A stretch of DNA of 64,000 bases. Origin: Pacificoceanicola onchidii (lineage in GTDB: Bacteria > Pseudomonadota > Alphaproteobacteria > Rhodobacterales > Rhodobacteraceae). Location of the stretch: positions 186,001-250,000 of the forward strand of contig NZ_SRXY01000003.1 in assembly GCF_004804335.1 (NCBI RefSeq). The letters run 5' to 3'. Made by a program: the position numbers and the translations under genes. Below are positions 16,843 to 24,775 of this stretch, one piece after another (positions within the stretch are counted from its first letter, which is position 1; the number at the start of each line of letters is the position of its first letter). Below the pieces are notes generated by a model that was given only the letters and a program-made list of their open reading frames with translations, was not told the DNA's origin and did not search any database.

Positions 16843-17121
16843 ATGGCAAATCTGGCAATCGGAATGATCGAAACCAAAGGCTACGTGCCGGCGCTGTCTG
16901 CCGCCGACGCGATGGTCAAGGCCGCCAATGTCGAGATCGTGGCGCGCAACGAGGTTGGCGGCGGTCTCGTGTCCGTCGTGGTCAAGGGCGACGTCGGCGC
17001 GGTCAAGGCCGCCACCGAGGCGGGCGCGCAGGCGGCCAGCGCGGTTGGCGATGTGACGGCGGTGCATGTCATCCCGCGCCCGCATGGCGATCTGGGCAAG
17101 CACTTCGAAGCGGCGAAGTGA
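16843..17121 (+). CDS. BMC-H (hexameric) shell protein
   Basis: 92 residues, single BMC (Pfam00936-type) domain. The start [19 protein letters not shown] and the segments [20 protein letters not shown] and [18 protein letters not shown] are canonical. The start at 16843 was chosen because the family begins at M-A-x-x-A-I-G-M-I-E; the in-frame upstream codon at 16801 overlaps the BMC-P gene. It is the only BMC-H in the locus and would make most of the facet area. The hexamer pore loop is likely the VGGG segment near residue 40, with no charged side chain at its tip. Confidence 0.97.
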   Translation: MANLAIGMIETKGYVPALSAADAMVKAANVEIVARNEVGGGLVSVVVKGDVGAVKAATEAGAQAASAVGDVTAVHVIPRPHGDLGKHFEAAK

Positions 17122-17147
17122 TCAGCAAAGGGTGGTGGTGGCAAGAC

Positions 17148-17777
17148 ATGACCGAACTGCGCGTTTATCTCCCGATCGCTGATCTTCAGCCGCAGTTCGC
17201 GGCCTACCTGTCATCGCCAACCCGCGCGCGGGCCTACCCGCCATTCAAGGGGCAGAACTCGCTGATCATCGAGGTCGCCCCGGCACTGAGTATTCACCGC
17301 ATTGCGGATCTGGCGCTGAAGGCCGCGCCGGACATGGAGCCGGGCATTTTGTTCACCGAACGGCAGTTCGGGCTGCTGGAACTGCATGCGGACGAGATGG
17401 CGGATCTGGATACGGCGGGCGCAGCGATCCTGAAGGGGATCGGAGCCAAGGCCAGCGATCAGCTGGCCCCGACGGTGCTCTATCACGACATCATCGAAGA
17501 CCTGTCCGATCAGCACGCCATTATCCTGAACCGTTCGCGCGATGGCTCGATCCTCGTGCCCGGCGTGGCGCTGCTGATCTACGAAATGGCGCCTGCGCTG
17601 TTTGCCTGTGTTGCCGCCAATGAAGCGGAAAAGGCAGCGCCGGGGCTGACCATCAACGACGTGCAGATGATGGGCGCAACCGGGCGCGTCTTCCTGTCGG
17701 GCAGCGTCGAGCAAATGACCATCGCCCGGGACCGGATCACCGAGGTCCTGGGCACCATCAAGGGACGAAAGGGCTGA
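17148..17777 (+). CDS. BMC-T (tandem-domain, trimeric) shell protein 2
   Basis: 209 residues, paralogous to the protein encoded at 15533. Shared landmarks are MTELRVYLPIADLQPQFAAY at the N-terminus, ALKAAPDMEPGILFTERQFGLLELHA in domain one and VNDVQMMGATGRVFLSGSV-type ending in domain two (here INDVQMMGATGRVFLSG). The start at 17148 was preferred to a GTG at 17118, which overlaps the BMC-H stop, because it aligns with the paralogue and follows a purine-rich stretch. Having two BMC-T proteins of one subtype suggests double-stacked pseudo-hexamers or mixed facets. Confidence 0.94.
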   Translation: MTELRVYLPIADLQPQFAAYLSSPTRARAYPPFKGQNSLIIEVAPALSIHRIADLALKAAPDMEPGILFTERQFGLLELHADEMADLDTAGAAILKGIGAKASDQLAPTVLYHDIIEDLSDQHAIILNRSRDGSILVPGVALLIYEMAPALFACVAANEAEKAAPGLTINDVQMMGATGRVFLSGSVEQMTIARDRITEVLGTIKGRKG

Positions 17778-17823
17778 ACACAAAAGCACCGGCCCAAGCC
17801 AAACCAGCAAAGGAGTAGAGAAC

Positions 17824-18957
17824 ATGACACTGTCACGACGGAACTTTCTGAGCCGCACCGCAGCCCTCGGCGGGGCCGCGGCGCTTGGCCCGCTGGCCGG
17901 ACCGGCCTTTGCCAGCCGCAATGACCAGCTGAACATCCTGTGCTGGGAAGGCTACAACTCCGATGCCATCCTTGATCCGTTCCGAGCGGCGCAGGCGGGA
18001 TCAACCGTGCGCGCCGAAAGCGGCACCTCCGATCCGGACATGATCAACAAGCTGCGCGCCGGCGAGATCAACGTCTGGGACCTGATCAACGTGAACCAGC
18101 CTTGGGCGCGCGATCAGCTCTATCCCGAAGGTCTGATCAAACCGCTGAACAAGGAGCGGTTCATGCCGCACTTCGACAACATGCTGCCGGAGTTCCAGGA
18201 CTATCCGCTGGCCTTTGCGGGCGATGGCGAATTGATCGGCATGCCGCAGCGCTACGGCCCGTTCAGCTTTGTCGTCAACACCGATGTTATCAGCCGCGAC
18301 ATGGCCGAAGATCAGGGCTGGAACCTGTTCCTCGATCCGGCGATGAAAGACCGCTACGGCGTGTTGACCTATGACAACTGGAACGTCAACCACATGTGCC
18401 TGACGGCGGGGCTGAACCCGTTTGCGCCGGTTGAAGGGGCCGATCTGGAGATTTTCAAAACCACCGCCGAGGCGATCTTTGGCGGGGCGAAGCTGCTGAC
18501 CGATGATCTGGTGGCGATGAACACCGCGCTGATCAATGGCGAAATCGACGCCTATTTCACCGGCGGCACCTACACTGCCTCGCCCGCGCGCTACGACGGG
18601 GCCACAAATGTGCGTGCCATCACGCCGCGCAGCGGTCCGGTGGACGGCAAAGGCGGCGTTGTGTGGGTCGAGCTGACTTCTGCCGTGAACAACCCGGACC
18701 CCAGCACGCTGGCCGAGGACTTCCTCGACTACGTTCAGGGGGCGGAGGCGTCCAAGGCGGTGGCCTTCACCGAAGGCACCTACAACCCGGTCAGCCAGAT
18801 GGGCAATCCCGAGGTCATGGCGCTGTTCGATGCCGAAGAGCTGGACGCCATCCAGATGGACAGCCTCTCCGAAGAAATGGCCCGATCACTCGATTACGAG
18901 GTCGTCGCCTCCTACGACACGCTGATCGACATCTACACACAGGCGCGTCGTTCCTGA
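17824..18957 (+). CDS. Periplasmic binding protein of a polyamine-type ABC importer (PotD-like)
   Basis: 377 residues. The N-terminus has a twin-arginine motif (SRRNFL) followed by an Ala/Gly-rich hydrophobic stretch and a likely cleavage after PAFA, so export is by Tat. The mature part is a type-II periplasmic binding protein of the spermidine/putrescine family: LNILCWEGYNSDAIL near the start, then PQRYGPFSFVVNTDVIS and INGEIDAYFTGGTYT. It starts the transport part of the BMC operon, 46 bp after the second BMC-T gene, with AAAGGAG before the ATG. The ligand is probably a cationic amine or amino-alcohol. Confidence 0.93.
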   Translation: MTLSRRNFLSRTAALGGAAALGPLAGPAFASRNDQLNILCWEGYNSDAILDPFRAAQAGSTVRAESGTSDPDMINKLRAGEINVWDLINVNQPWARDQLYPEGLIKPLNKERFMPHFDNMLPEFQDYPLAFAGDGELIGMPQRYGPFSFVVNTDVISRDMAEDQGWNLFLDPAMKDRYGVLTYDNWNVNHMCLTAGLNPFAPVEGADLEIFKTTAEAIFGGAKLLTDDLVAMNTALINGEIDAYFTGGTYTASPARYDGATNVRAITPRSGPVDGKGGVVWVELTSAVNNPDPSTLAEDFLDYVQGAEASKAVAFTEGTYNPVSQMGNPEVMALFDAEELDAIQMDSLSEEMARSLDYEVVASYDTLIDIYTQARRS

Positions 18958-18971
18958 TCTGCCTGAAATCG

Positions 18972-19002
18972 CGCGCGGCGAACGCTCCCGGCGCCGCGCG
19001 CC
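18972..19002 (+). other. Intercistronic GC hairpin after the binding-protein gene
   Basis: GCGCGCGGCG (18972-18981) pairs perfectly with CGCCGCGCGC (18993-19002), with an 11-nt loop. It lies between the binding-protein stop and the ATPase start without a T-run. Such structures commonly protect the upstream message so that the binding protein is made in excess over the ATPase and permeases. Confidence 0.75.
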
Positions 19003-19019
19003 ATCATGCGAGAGACCCC

Positions 19020-20090
19020 ATGGCTTCAAACGCTCTTTTGCGTCTTCAAGGCGTCGTCAAGACATTTGGTACCTTCACGGCCCTGCACGGGGTCGACCTC
19101 GACATCAACGAAGGTGAGTTCTTCACCATCGTCGGCCCCTCCGGCAGCGGCAAATCGACGATGATCCGTCTGCTTGTCGGGATGGATGAAATCACGGACG
19201 GCGCAATCTGGCTGCGCGGCGAGCGGATCGACGAAACCCCGGCCAACCTGCGCCCCACCTGCATGGTGTTCCAGTCGCTGGCGCTGTTTCCGCATATGAG
19301 CGTTGGGCAGAACATCGAGTTCCCGCTCAAGCTGCGCAACGTCGCGCCTGCGGCCCGCAAGGCGCGCGCGCTGGAACTGCTGGACCTTCTGCACCTGCCG
19401 CGTAACTACTATGACAAGCGGATCTCGCAATGCTCCGGCGGCGAACGGCAGCGCGTCGCGCTTGCCCGCGCGCTGGCCTTCGATCCCGAGATCCTGTTTT
19501 TTGACGAGCCGCTCTCGGCGCTCGATTACCGGCTGCGCAAGACGCTGGAAAAAGAGCTCAAAGACCTGCACCACCGCACCGGCAAGACCTTTGTCTACAT
19601 CACCCATTCGCTCGAAGAAGCGATGGTAATGTCCGACCGCATCGCGATCATGAAAGCGGGCCGGTTCGAGCAGATTGCCGTGGCCGATGACATCTACAGC
19701 CGCCCGGTCAGCCGCTTCGTGGCGGAGTTCATGGGCGAGGTGAACCTCTTCGAAGTCACCGGCGGCGCAGGCACGCTGACCGGCGCGGGCCTGAGTGTCG
19801 GGCCGGAGGCGCGGCAGACCGAACTGGCGGACGGCGAAGAGGGGCTTTTGATGGTCCGGCCCGAATACGTGCAGTTCGGCGATGCGGACAGCCATTTTGA
19901 TTACGCCATCTCCGGTCGGCTTTTGGAAGAGTACGCCCTCGGCTCCCGGATCCAGTATGAGGTCGAAACCACCGATGGTCAGATCATCACCGTCGAAAAA
20001 CTACGCGAGGATCGCGCCTCCGTCCGCCTCGGCTCTGATGTCACGCTGGGGTTTGATGCCGCCAACACGCACCTGATCGCGGAACGCTGA
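19020..20090 (+). CDS. ABC importer ATP-binding protein (PotA-like)
   Basis: 356 residues. Walker A GPSGSGKST (about residues 40-48), Q-loop VFQSLALFPHMSV, signature QCSGGERQRVALARALA, Walker B ILFFDEPLSALD and the switch histidine in YITHSLEEAM are all present. A C-terminal TOBE-type regulatory domain (about 275-356) follows, as in PotA/MalK-like ATPases. The start at MASNALLRLQGVV follows a GAGAGA stretch; upstream in-frame codons belong to the binding-protein region. The stop overlaps the first permease start (TGATG). Confidence 0.95.
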   Translation: MASNALLRLQGVVKTFGTFTALHGVDLDINEGEFFTIVGPSGSGKSTMIRLLVGMDEITDGAIWLRGERIDETPANLRPTCMVFQSLALFPHMSVGQNIEFPLKLRNVAPAARKARALELLDLLHLPRNYYDKRISQCSGGERQRVALARALAFDPEILFFDEPLSALDYRLRKTLEKELKDLHHRTGKTFVYITHSLEEAMVMSDRIAIMKAGRFEQIAVADDIYSRPVSRFVAEFMGEVNLFEVTGGAGTLTGAGLSVGPEARQTELADGEEGLLMVRPEYVQFGDADSHFDYAISGRLLEEYALGSRIQYEVETTDGQIITVEKLREDRASVRLGSDVTLGFDAANTHLIAER

Positions 20091-20944
20091 TGCAAAAGCT
20101 GAACAACAAACTGGGCTATCTGTCCTCGCTGCCGATGTTGGCGATTTTCGCCATGGCGTTCTTCGCGCCGCTCATCGTTGTTGCCCTGTTCTCGATCATG
20201 CCACCCAAGGTTTTCAGCCTCTCCAACGCGCCGGATTTCTCGGCCTACGCGGTGTTTTTCCAGCAAGGCTATTACAAGTCGCTGCTGTGGTCGCTGGGCA
20301 TGGCGCTGGCCTCAACTCTTGTGCTTCTGGTGGTCTGCTGGCCGCTGGCCTTCGGCATGGCCAAGGTCTTCAAAGGGTTTACGCTGGTGTTGACCATCGC
20401 CGTAGTGATGAGCCTGTTCGTGTCCGAAAACATCCGCCTGTTCGGCTGGGTCCTGACCTTGATGAAAGGTGGCCTGATCGAAGGCCATATCCGCGCATGG
20501 ACCGGCAACGGCTTTGACAGCCCGCTCTACGGTGTGCCGATTATCATCTCGGGGCTGGTCTACGTCTACCTGCCGTTCATGCTGTTTCCTCTGGCGCAGG
20601 GCATTTCCATGGTGCCGGATGATGCGCGTCAGGCGGCGGCGGACCTCGGGGCCACCCGCTGGCAGATCTTCACCCAGATCGACATTCCGCTGGCTGCGCC
20701 GGGCATCGTGGTGGGCTGCCTGTTGAGCTTTGTGCTGGCCGCGGGGGCGGTGGCCGAGGCGAAAATTCTGGGCGGGCAGGCGGTGATCACCATCGCCGAT
20801 GACATCGAAACCGCCTTCACCTTCGGACAGGACTGGCCGCTCGGCTCTGCCCTGTCGGTCATTCTCATCGTCATCATCGGATCGCTTGCGCTTTTCGGCG
20901 TCTCTCGCGTCGATCTCGACAAGATCATGGGGAGGAAACGCTGA
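20090..20944 (+). CDS. ABC importer permease 1 (PotB-like)
   Basis: 284 residues with about six membrane spans. The cytoplasmic EAA loop is recognisable in DDARQAAADLGATRWQIFTQID, followed by PLAAPGIVVGCLLSF, the coupling helix for the ATPase. The start ATG overlaps the ATPase stop and its own stop overlaps permease 2, so the transporter genes are translationally coupled. It is the polyamine-type importer of the BMC operon. Confidence 0.94.
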   Translation: MQKLNNKLGYLSSLPMLAIFAMAFFAPLIVVALFSIMPPKVFSLSNAPDFSAYAVFFQQGYYKSLLWSLGMALASTLVLLVVCWPLAFGMAKVFKGFTLVLTIAVVMSLFVSENIRLFGWVLTLMKGGLIEGHIRAWTGNGFDSPLYGVPIIISGLVYVYLPFMLFPLAQGISMVPDDARQAAADLGATRWQIFTQIDIPLAAPGIVVGCLLSFVLAAGAVAEAKILGGQAVITIADDIETAFTFGQDWPLGSALSVILIVIIGSLALFGVSRVDLDKIMGRKR

Positions 20945-21756
20945 TGCCCGCATCCGCTCTCACCCGCGCCGTTCTGCTGATCTACGGGTTGCTGGTCATC
21001 GCGCTGCTGTATCTGCCGCTGGTGTCCGTCGGTTTCGCCTCCGTGTCCAAGGCGCGCTACCTGAGTTTCCCGATCAAGCGCTATTCCTACAAATGGTACG
21101 GCGAGGTTCTGGAAAGCGGTACGGTGCGGGATCTTCTGCTGACCTCGCTCTCCGTCGCCGCCATCGTGACGATCCTGTCGGTTGTGATCGCCTTTTTCGG
21201 CGCGCTGGCTTTTGCGCGCTATGACTGGAGCTATCGCTCGACCTTCCAGAAACTGATCCTGCTGCCGATCTTCTTTCCGCAAACGGTGCTGGGGCTGGCC
21301 CTGCTGATGTGGTTCAACGCGCTGGGGGTGATCCCGTCCTGGAAAACCGCCGTGGTGGCGCATCTGGTCTGGATCGCTCCGATCGCCACCCTGATCGTCG
21401 CCATTCGCGCCTACAGTTTTGATCCTGCCCTGGAAGAGGCAGCGCGGGACATGGGCGCGAACACCGTTACCATCCTGCGTGAAATCACCTTGCCGCTGCT
21501 GATGCCGGGGCTGGTCTCGGCGGGGCTGTTTGCGTTTCTTCTGAGCTGGGGCAACTTTCCGCTGTCCCTGTTTACCACGGGCGCAGATTCGACCCTGCCG
21601 GAATGGCTCTATGCCAAGATGGTCTCGGGATACTCGCCGCTTGTGCCGACCTTGGGTATCCTGTCGGTTGTCGGCTCGATCCTTTTGATCCTGACCGCCT
21701 TCGCCTTCGGCTGGCTGATCAGAACCATACGGGACAGCCGCGCGGCACAACACTGA
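20944..21756 (+). CDS. ABC importer permease 2 (PotC-like)
   Basis: 270 residues, about six membrane spans. EAA loop: LEEAARDMGANTVTILREIT followed by LPLLMPGLVSAGLFAFLLSW. It has the PotC-type N-terminus (LTRAVLLIYGLLVIALLYLPL) and the segment IKRYSYKWYGEVLESGTVRD, typical of polyamine permease subunit C. It pairs with the preceding permease to form the channel. Confidence 0.94.
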   Translation: MPASALTRAVLLIYGLLVIALLYLPLVSVGFASVSKARYLSFPIKRYSYKWYGEVLESGTVRDLLLTSLSVAAIVTILSVVIAFFGALAFARYDWSYRSTFQKLILLPIFFPQTVLGLALLMWFNALGVIPSWKTAVVAHLVWIAPIATLIVAIRAYSFDPALEEAARDMGANTVTILREITLPLLMPGLVSAGLFAFLLSWGNFPLSLFTTGADSTLPEWLYAKMVSGYSPLVPTLGILSVVGSILLILTAFAFGWLIRTIRDSRAAQH

Positions 21757-21773
21757 ACACAAAGGAGACGACC

Positions 21774-22544
21774 ATGCTGACATCACTGAAGGGAAAATCC
21801 GTTATTGTGACAGGCGGCTCAAAAGGCATTGGCCGCGGCATCGCCACGGTCTTTGCCCGGCAGGGCGCACAGGTGACCATCGCCGCGCGTAACGAGGCCG
21901 ATCTCAAGTCCGCCGCCAGCGAGATTGAGGGCGATGTGCGCTATGCAACCTGCGATGTCTCGGACTGGGGTTCGGTCAAGTCCATGGTCGACGCCACCGC
22001 CGCGGCGCAGGGCGGGCTGGACGTGCTTTGCGCCAACGCCGGGGCCTTTCCTCAGACCAAGATCGTCGACATGGACCCGGAGGAATGGGACGGTGTCATG
22101 GCGACGAACCTGCGTTCGTCCTTTCTTTGCGTGAAAGCCGCCATCCCGCATTTCGAAAGGGCCGGGAAGGGCCGGGTTGTGCTCACCTCGTCGATCACAG
22201 GCCCGGTCACAGGCTTTCCCGGCTGGTCCCATTACGGCGCATCCAAGGCCGGTCAGCTGGGCTTTCTCAAGACCGCCGCGATGGAACTGTCGCGCTATGG
22301 CACCACGATCAACGCGGTCATGCCGGGCAATATCTACACCGAAGGACTGCAGGATCTCGGGCAGGAGTATCTCGACACGATGGCTGCCTCGATCCCGCTC
22401 AAACGCCTCGGGGATGTCGAAGACATCGGCAATGCCGCGCTGTTTTTTGCCTCGGACGAGGCCGGTTATATCACCGGACAGCAGATCGTGGTGGATGGTG
22501 GTCAGATCATCCCGGAATCGCTGGAAGCCATCGAAGAAATCTGA
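21774..22544 (+). CDS. Short-chain dehydrogenase/reductase of the BMC operon
   Basis: 256 residues, classical SDR. The nucleotide motif is VTGGSKGIGRG near residue 12, the NAG motif is in LCANAGAF, and the catalytic serine and Tyr-x-x-x-Lys are in LTSSITGP and YGASKAGQ. The start follows AAAGGAGACG; the long upstream frame overlaps the permease and is not used. In RMM-type BMC loci an SDR interconverts an amino-ketone and an amino-alcohol, which would fit here. A short tail (ESLEAIEEI) after the family end DGGQIIP is weakly amphipathic; whether it targets the lumen is unclear. Confidence 0.92.
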   Translation: MLTSLKGKSVIVTGGSKGIGRGIATVFARQGAQVTIAARNEADLKSAASEIEGDVRYATCDVSDWGSVKSMVDATAAAQGGLDVLCANAGAFPQTKIVDMDPEEWDGVMATNLRSSFLCVKAAIPHFERAGKGRVVLTSSITGPVTGFPGWSHYGASKAGQLGFLKTAAMELSRYGTTINAVMPGNIYTEGLQDLGQEYLDTMAASIPLKRLGDVEDIGNAALFFASDEAGYITGQQIVVDGGQIIPESLEAIEEI

Positions 22545-22562
22545 GCAGAGGGGACAGACGCA

Positions 22563-23567
22563 ATGGACGGATCGAACATGCCGCTCGAAGAGCTGCTCGG
22601 CCACCTGAACGGGCTGGCCAATGACGCGCTGACGCTCTGGGATCTGCCGCAGGACGCCACGGCGCGGCTTATCAACGTCTCCGAGAACGCCACATACCTT
22701 GTCGAAGCCTCCGGCGGGCATCGCTCGATCCTGCGCATTCACCGCGAAGGCTATCACACGCGCCGGGCCATCGAATGCGAGCTGGCCTGGATCGACGCGC
22801 TGGGCGCGGCGGATGTGGTCACCATTCCCGGCTACTATACCGGCAAGGACGGCGCGGCGATCCAGCAGGCCCGCGCCCCCGGACTGCCCGAGCCGCGCTT
22901 CATGGTGCTGTTCCACTTCGTTGCGGGCAGCCCGCCGGATGAAAGCGGCGACATGAGCGCCGGTTTCGAAGAGCTCGGCGTCATCGCCGCCCGTTGTCAC
23001 CAGCACGTGCTGTCCTGGACCCGGCCCGCGCCGTTCGAGCGGCTGACCTGGGACGTGGACGCGGTCTTTGGTGCCGCGCCAACCTGGGGCAACTGGCGCG
23101 ATGCACCCGAAGTCACCCCGGAGGTCCGCGCCATTCTCGAACAGGTTGAACGGACCATCCGCAGCCGTCTCAATGCCTACGGCAAGGCCCCGGAGCGCTA
23201 CAATCTCATCCATGCGGACATGCGGCTGGCCAACCTTCTTGTTGATGCCGAGGGCACCCGTCTGATTGATTTCGACGACTGCGGCTTTGGCTGGTTCCTG
23301 TATGATTTCGCAGCCGCCATCAGCTTCATGGAGGACGATCCGCGCATTCCCGCCTGCAAGGCCGCATGGATCGCGGGCTATCAATCTGTTCGCCCGCTGG
23401 CGGCTGCGGATCTGGCAGAGATCGACACCTTCATCATGCTTCGCCGCATGGCCCTTCTGGCATGGATCGGCAGCCATATCGAAGCGCCCGAACCACAGGC
23501 CCTCGCCGCCGGTTTCGCCGCAACCACCGCGCGGCTGGGGCAGACCTGGATGGACGGTTTGGCATGA
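22563..23567 (+). CDS. APH-fold small-molecule kinase, probable amino-alcohol kinase
   Basis: 334 residues of the aminoglycoside-phosphotransferase/homoserine-kinase-II fold. The catalytic loop is IHADMRLANLL with D219 as base, and the metal motif is LIDFDDC with D236. An N-terminal lobe with NVSENATYLVEA and LRIHREGYHTRRAIECELAW supplies ATP contacts. In the mycobacterial RMM (aminoacetone-utilisation) BMC, a kinase of this fold phosphorylates 1-amino-2-propanol. Co-occurrence here with a class-III PLP enzyme suggests the same kinase/phospho-lyase pair. It overlaps the following hydrolase by 4 bp (ATGA). Confidence 0.9.
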   Translation: MDGSNMPLEELLGHLNGLANDALTLWDLPQDATARLINVSENATYLVEASGGHRSILRIHREGYHTRRAIECELAWIDALGAADVVTIPGYYTGKDGAAIQQARAPGLPEPRFMVLFHFVAGSPPDESGDMSAGFEELGVIAARCHQHVLSWTRPAPFERLTWDVDAVFGAAPTWGNWRDAPEVTPEVRAILEQVERTIRSRLNAYGKAPERYNLIHADMRLANLLVDAEGTRLIDFDDCGFGWFLYDFAAAISFMEDDPRIPACKAAWIAGYQSVRPLAAADLAEIDTFIMLRRMALLAWIGSHIEAPEPQALAAGFAATTARLGQTWMDGLA

Positions 23568-24235
23568 GCTGGAAAACCGCCTTTCGCAGCTTCTACTACC
23601 AGAACGCGGAACCGCCCGAGGACATCACGCTCGATCCGGAGGCAACCGCGCTTTTGGTGATCGACGTCCAGAACACCTACCTTGAGACACCGTCTGATCC
23701 GGCCGAAGCGGCCCGCTGGCAGCCGTTCTTCGACAGGATGCACGGAACCGTCATTCCGGGCACCGCCGCGCTGATGGACTGGGCGCGGGGCAAGGGGATC
23801 GAGGTGCTTTTTGCCCGCATCGCCTGCCACAAGGACGATGGCCGCGACCGCTCCCTGAGTCAGAAGAAACCCGGCTTCAACCACCTGCTCCTGCCAAAAA
23901 ACCGCGAAGACAGCCAGATTGTGCCCGCGCTGGCCCCCAAGGGCGATGAAATCGTGGTGACCAAGACAACCGACAGCGCCCTGACCGGGACAAACCTGCG
24001 GCTGATCCTGTCCAACATGGGGATTCGTGATGTAATTGTCGCCGGGATCTTCACCGACCAATGCGTCAGCTCCACCGTGCGCTCGCTGTGTGACGAAAGC
24101 TTTGGGGTGGTTGTTGTCGAAGACTGCTGCGCCGCCGCCACCGAGGCGCTGCACCGGCACGAACTGGAGATCATCAACATGATCTACTGCCACGTGGTCA
24201 GCTCCGTCGAGGTGAAGAGTTTTGTGGCCGGGTAG
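23564..24235 (+). CDS. Isochorismatase-like cysteine hydrolase
   Basis: 223 residues, with the triad expected for the family: D34 (LLVIDVQNTY), K134 (EIVVTKTTDSAL) and C167 (GIFTDQCVSSTVR). Members are amidohydrolases acting on N-carbamoyl amines, biuret, ureidoacrylate and similar amides. It is the last gene of the BMC operon and overlaps the kinase by 4 bp. In this setting it might release the amine or amino-alcohol substrate from an amide or carbamoyl precursor. No encapsulation tag is evident, so it may act in the cytoplasm before the compartment. The exact substrate cannot be deduced. Confidence 0.92.
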   Translation: MSWKTAFRSFYYQNAEPPEDITLDPEATALLVIDVQNTYLETPSDPAEAARWQPFFDRMHGTVIPGTAALMDWARGKGIEVLFARIACHKDDGRDRSLSQKKPGFNHLLLPKNREDSQIVPALAPKGDEIVVTKTTDSALTGTNLRLILSNMGIRDVIVAGIFTDQCVSSTVRSLCDESFGVVVVEDCCAAATEALHRHELEIINMIYCHVVSSVEVKSFVAG

Positions 24236-24251
24236 CCGCCGGGCGGTTGCC

Positions 24252-24464
24252 TCAGCGCTTGCGCGCCTCAAGCTCGGCATTGAACAGGCGCAGCCGATGC
24301 GCCAGCGCGTCTTCATCCGTCACGCTGTCAAAATGCTCGAACAGGAACGAGAGCGCCTCTCCCTCGTCCAGCCCCGCCGCGTCTGAAAACCGCCGCAGGC
24401 CGCGATACCCGTCCTCGGTCATGGCAACCTGAAACCGCCGCGTCAGGCGAAAGCGTTTGGGCAT
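24252..24464 (-). CDS. Small ribbon-helix-helix-like protein, hypothetical
   Basis: 70 residues, starting MPKRFRLTRRFQVAMTEDGY and preceded by a very strong GGAGGA site. The pattern is a basic, short strand (RRFQVAMTE), then a helix-turn-helix-like stretch (YRGLRRFSDAAGLDEGEALSFLFEHF). This looks like a CopG/Arc-type DNA-binding fold, but I recognise no specific family. It is convergent with the BMC operon (16 bp from the hydrolase stop). It could be a regulator; evidence is only its composition and the strong ribosome site. Confidence 0.65.
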   Translation of the reverse strand: MPKRFRLTRRFQVAMTEDGYRGLRRFSDAAGLDEGEALSFLFEHFDSVTDEDALAHRLRLFNAELEARKR

Positions 24465-24590
24465 GTCTCCTCCGATCCGTAGGGCGGGGCTCTGCCCCGC
24501 ACCCCGACTGTCACATCAGATCCCGCCTGCGTCCAGAGGCGGTTCTATGTAGGATGTAGTGGCCTTGAGCGGACATTCCCCTCAACAGAG

Positions 24591-24757
24591 GCGCGGAATC
24601 AAGGCCGCAGGCCGCCGCGCCTATCGACGGGCCGTTCCCGCGGCACGGCGATTGGGTTGTCGTATCGAGCCACACCAGCTTAGCGCGCCAGTGGCAGGGA
24701 TAAATCGAGGGGTTCAGAGGGTGCATCGCCGCACCACGGCCCGTCGATAGGCGCGGC
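24591..24757 (+). repeat. Dispersed inverted-end intergenic element, copy 2
   Basis: The best-preserved copy. Its inverted ends, 24614-24635 and 24736-24757, are perfect 22-nt reverse complements around a 100-nt middle. The stem continues imperfectly inward (GGCACGGCGAT against ATCGCCGCACC). The leader GCGCGGAATCAAGGCCGCAG is shared with the other copies. It lies within the 445-bp gene-free stretch 24465-24909, which otherwise shows no coding potential. Confidence 0.88.
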
Positions 24758-24775
24758 TTGTGCTTTAGCCGAGAA

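Noticed and set aside
17118-17147. GTG start for the second BMC-T overlapping the BMC-H stop
   Set aside because: It adds a Trp-rich decapeptide absent from the paralogous BMC-T, whose N-terminus aligns to the ATG at 17148.
24591-24757. Inverted-end element as a classical insertion sequence
   Set aside because: No transposase frame, too short, and no target duplication that I can verify; it is at most MITE-like.
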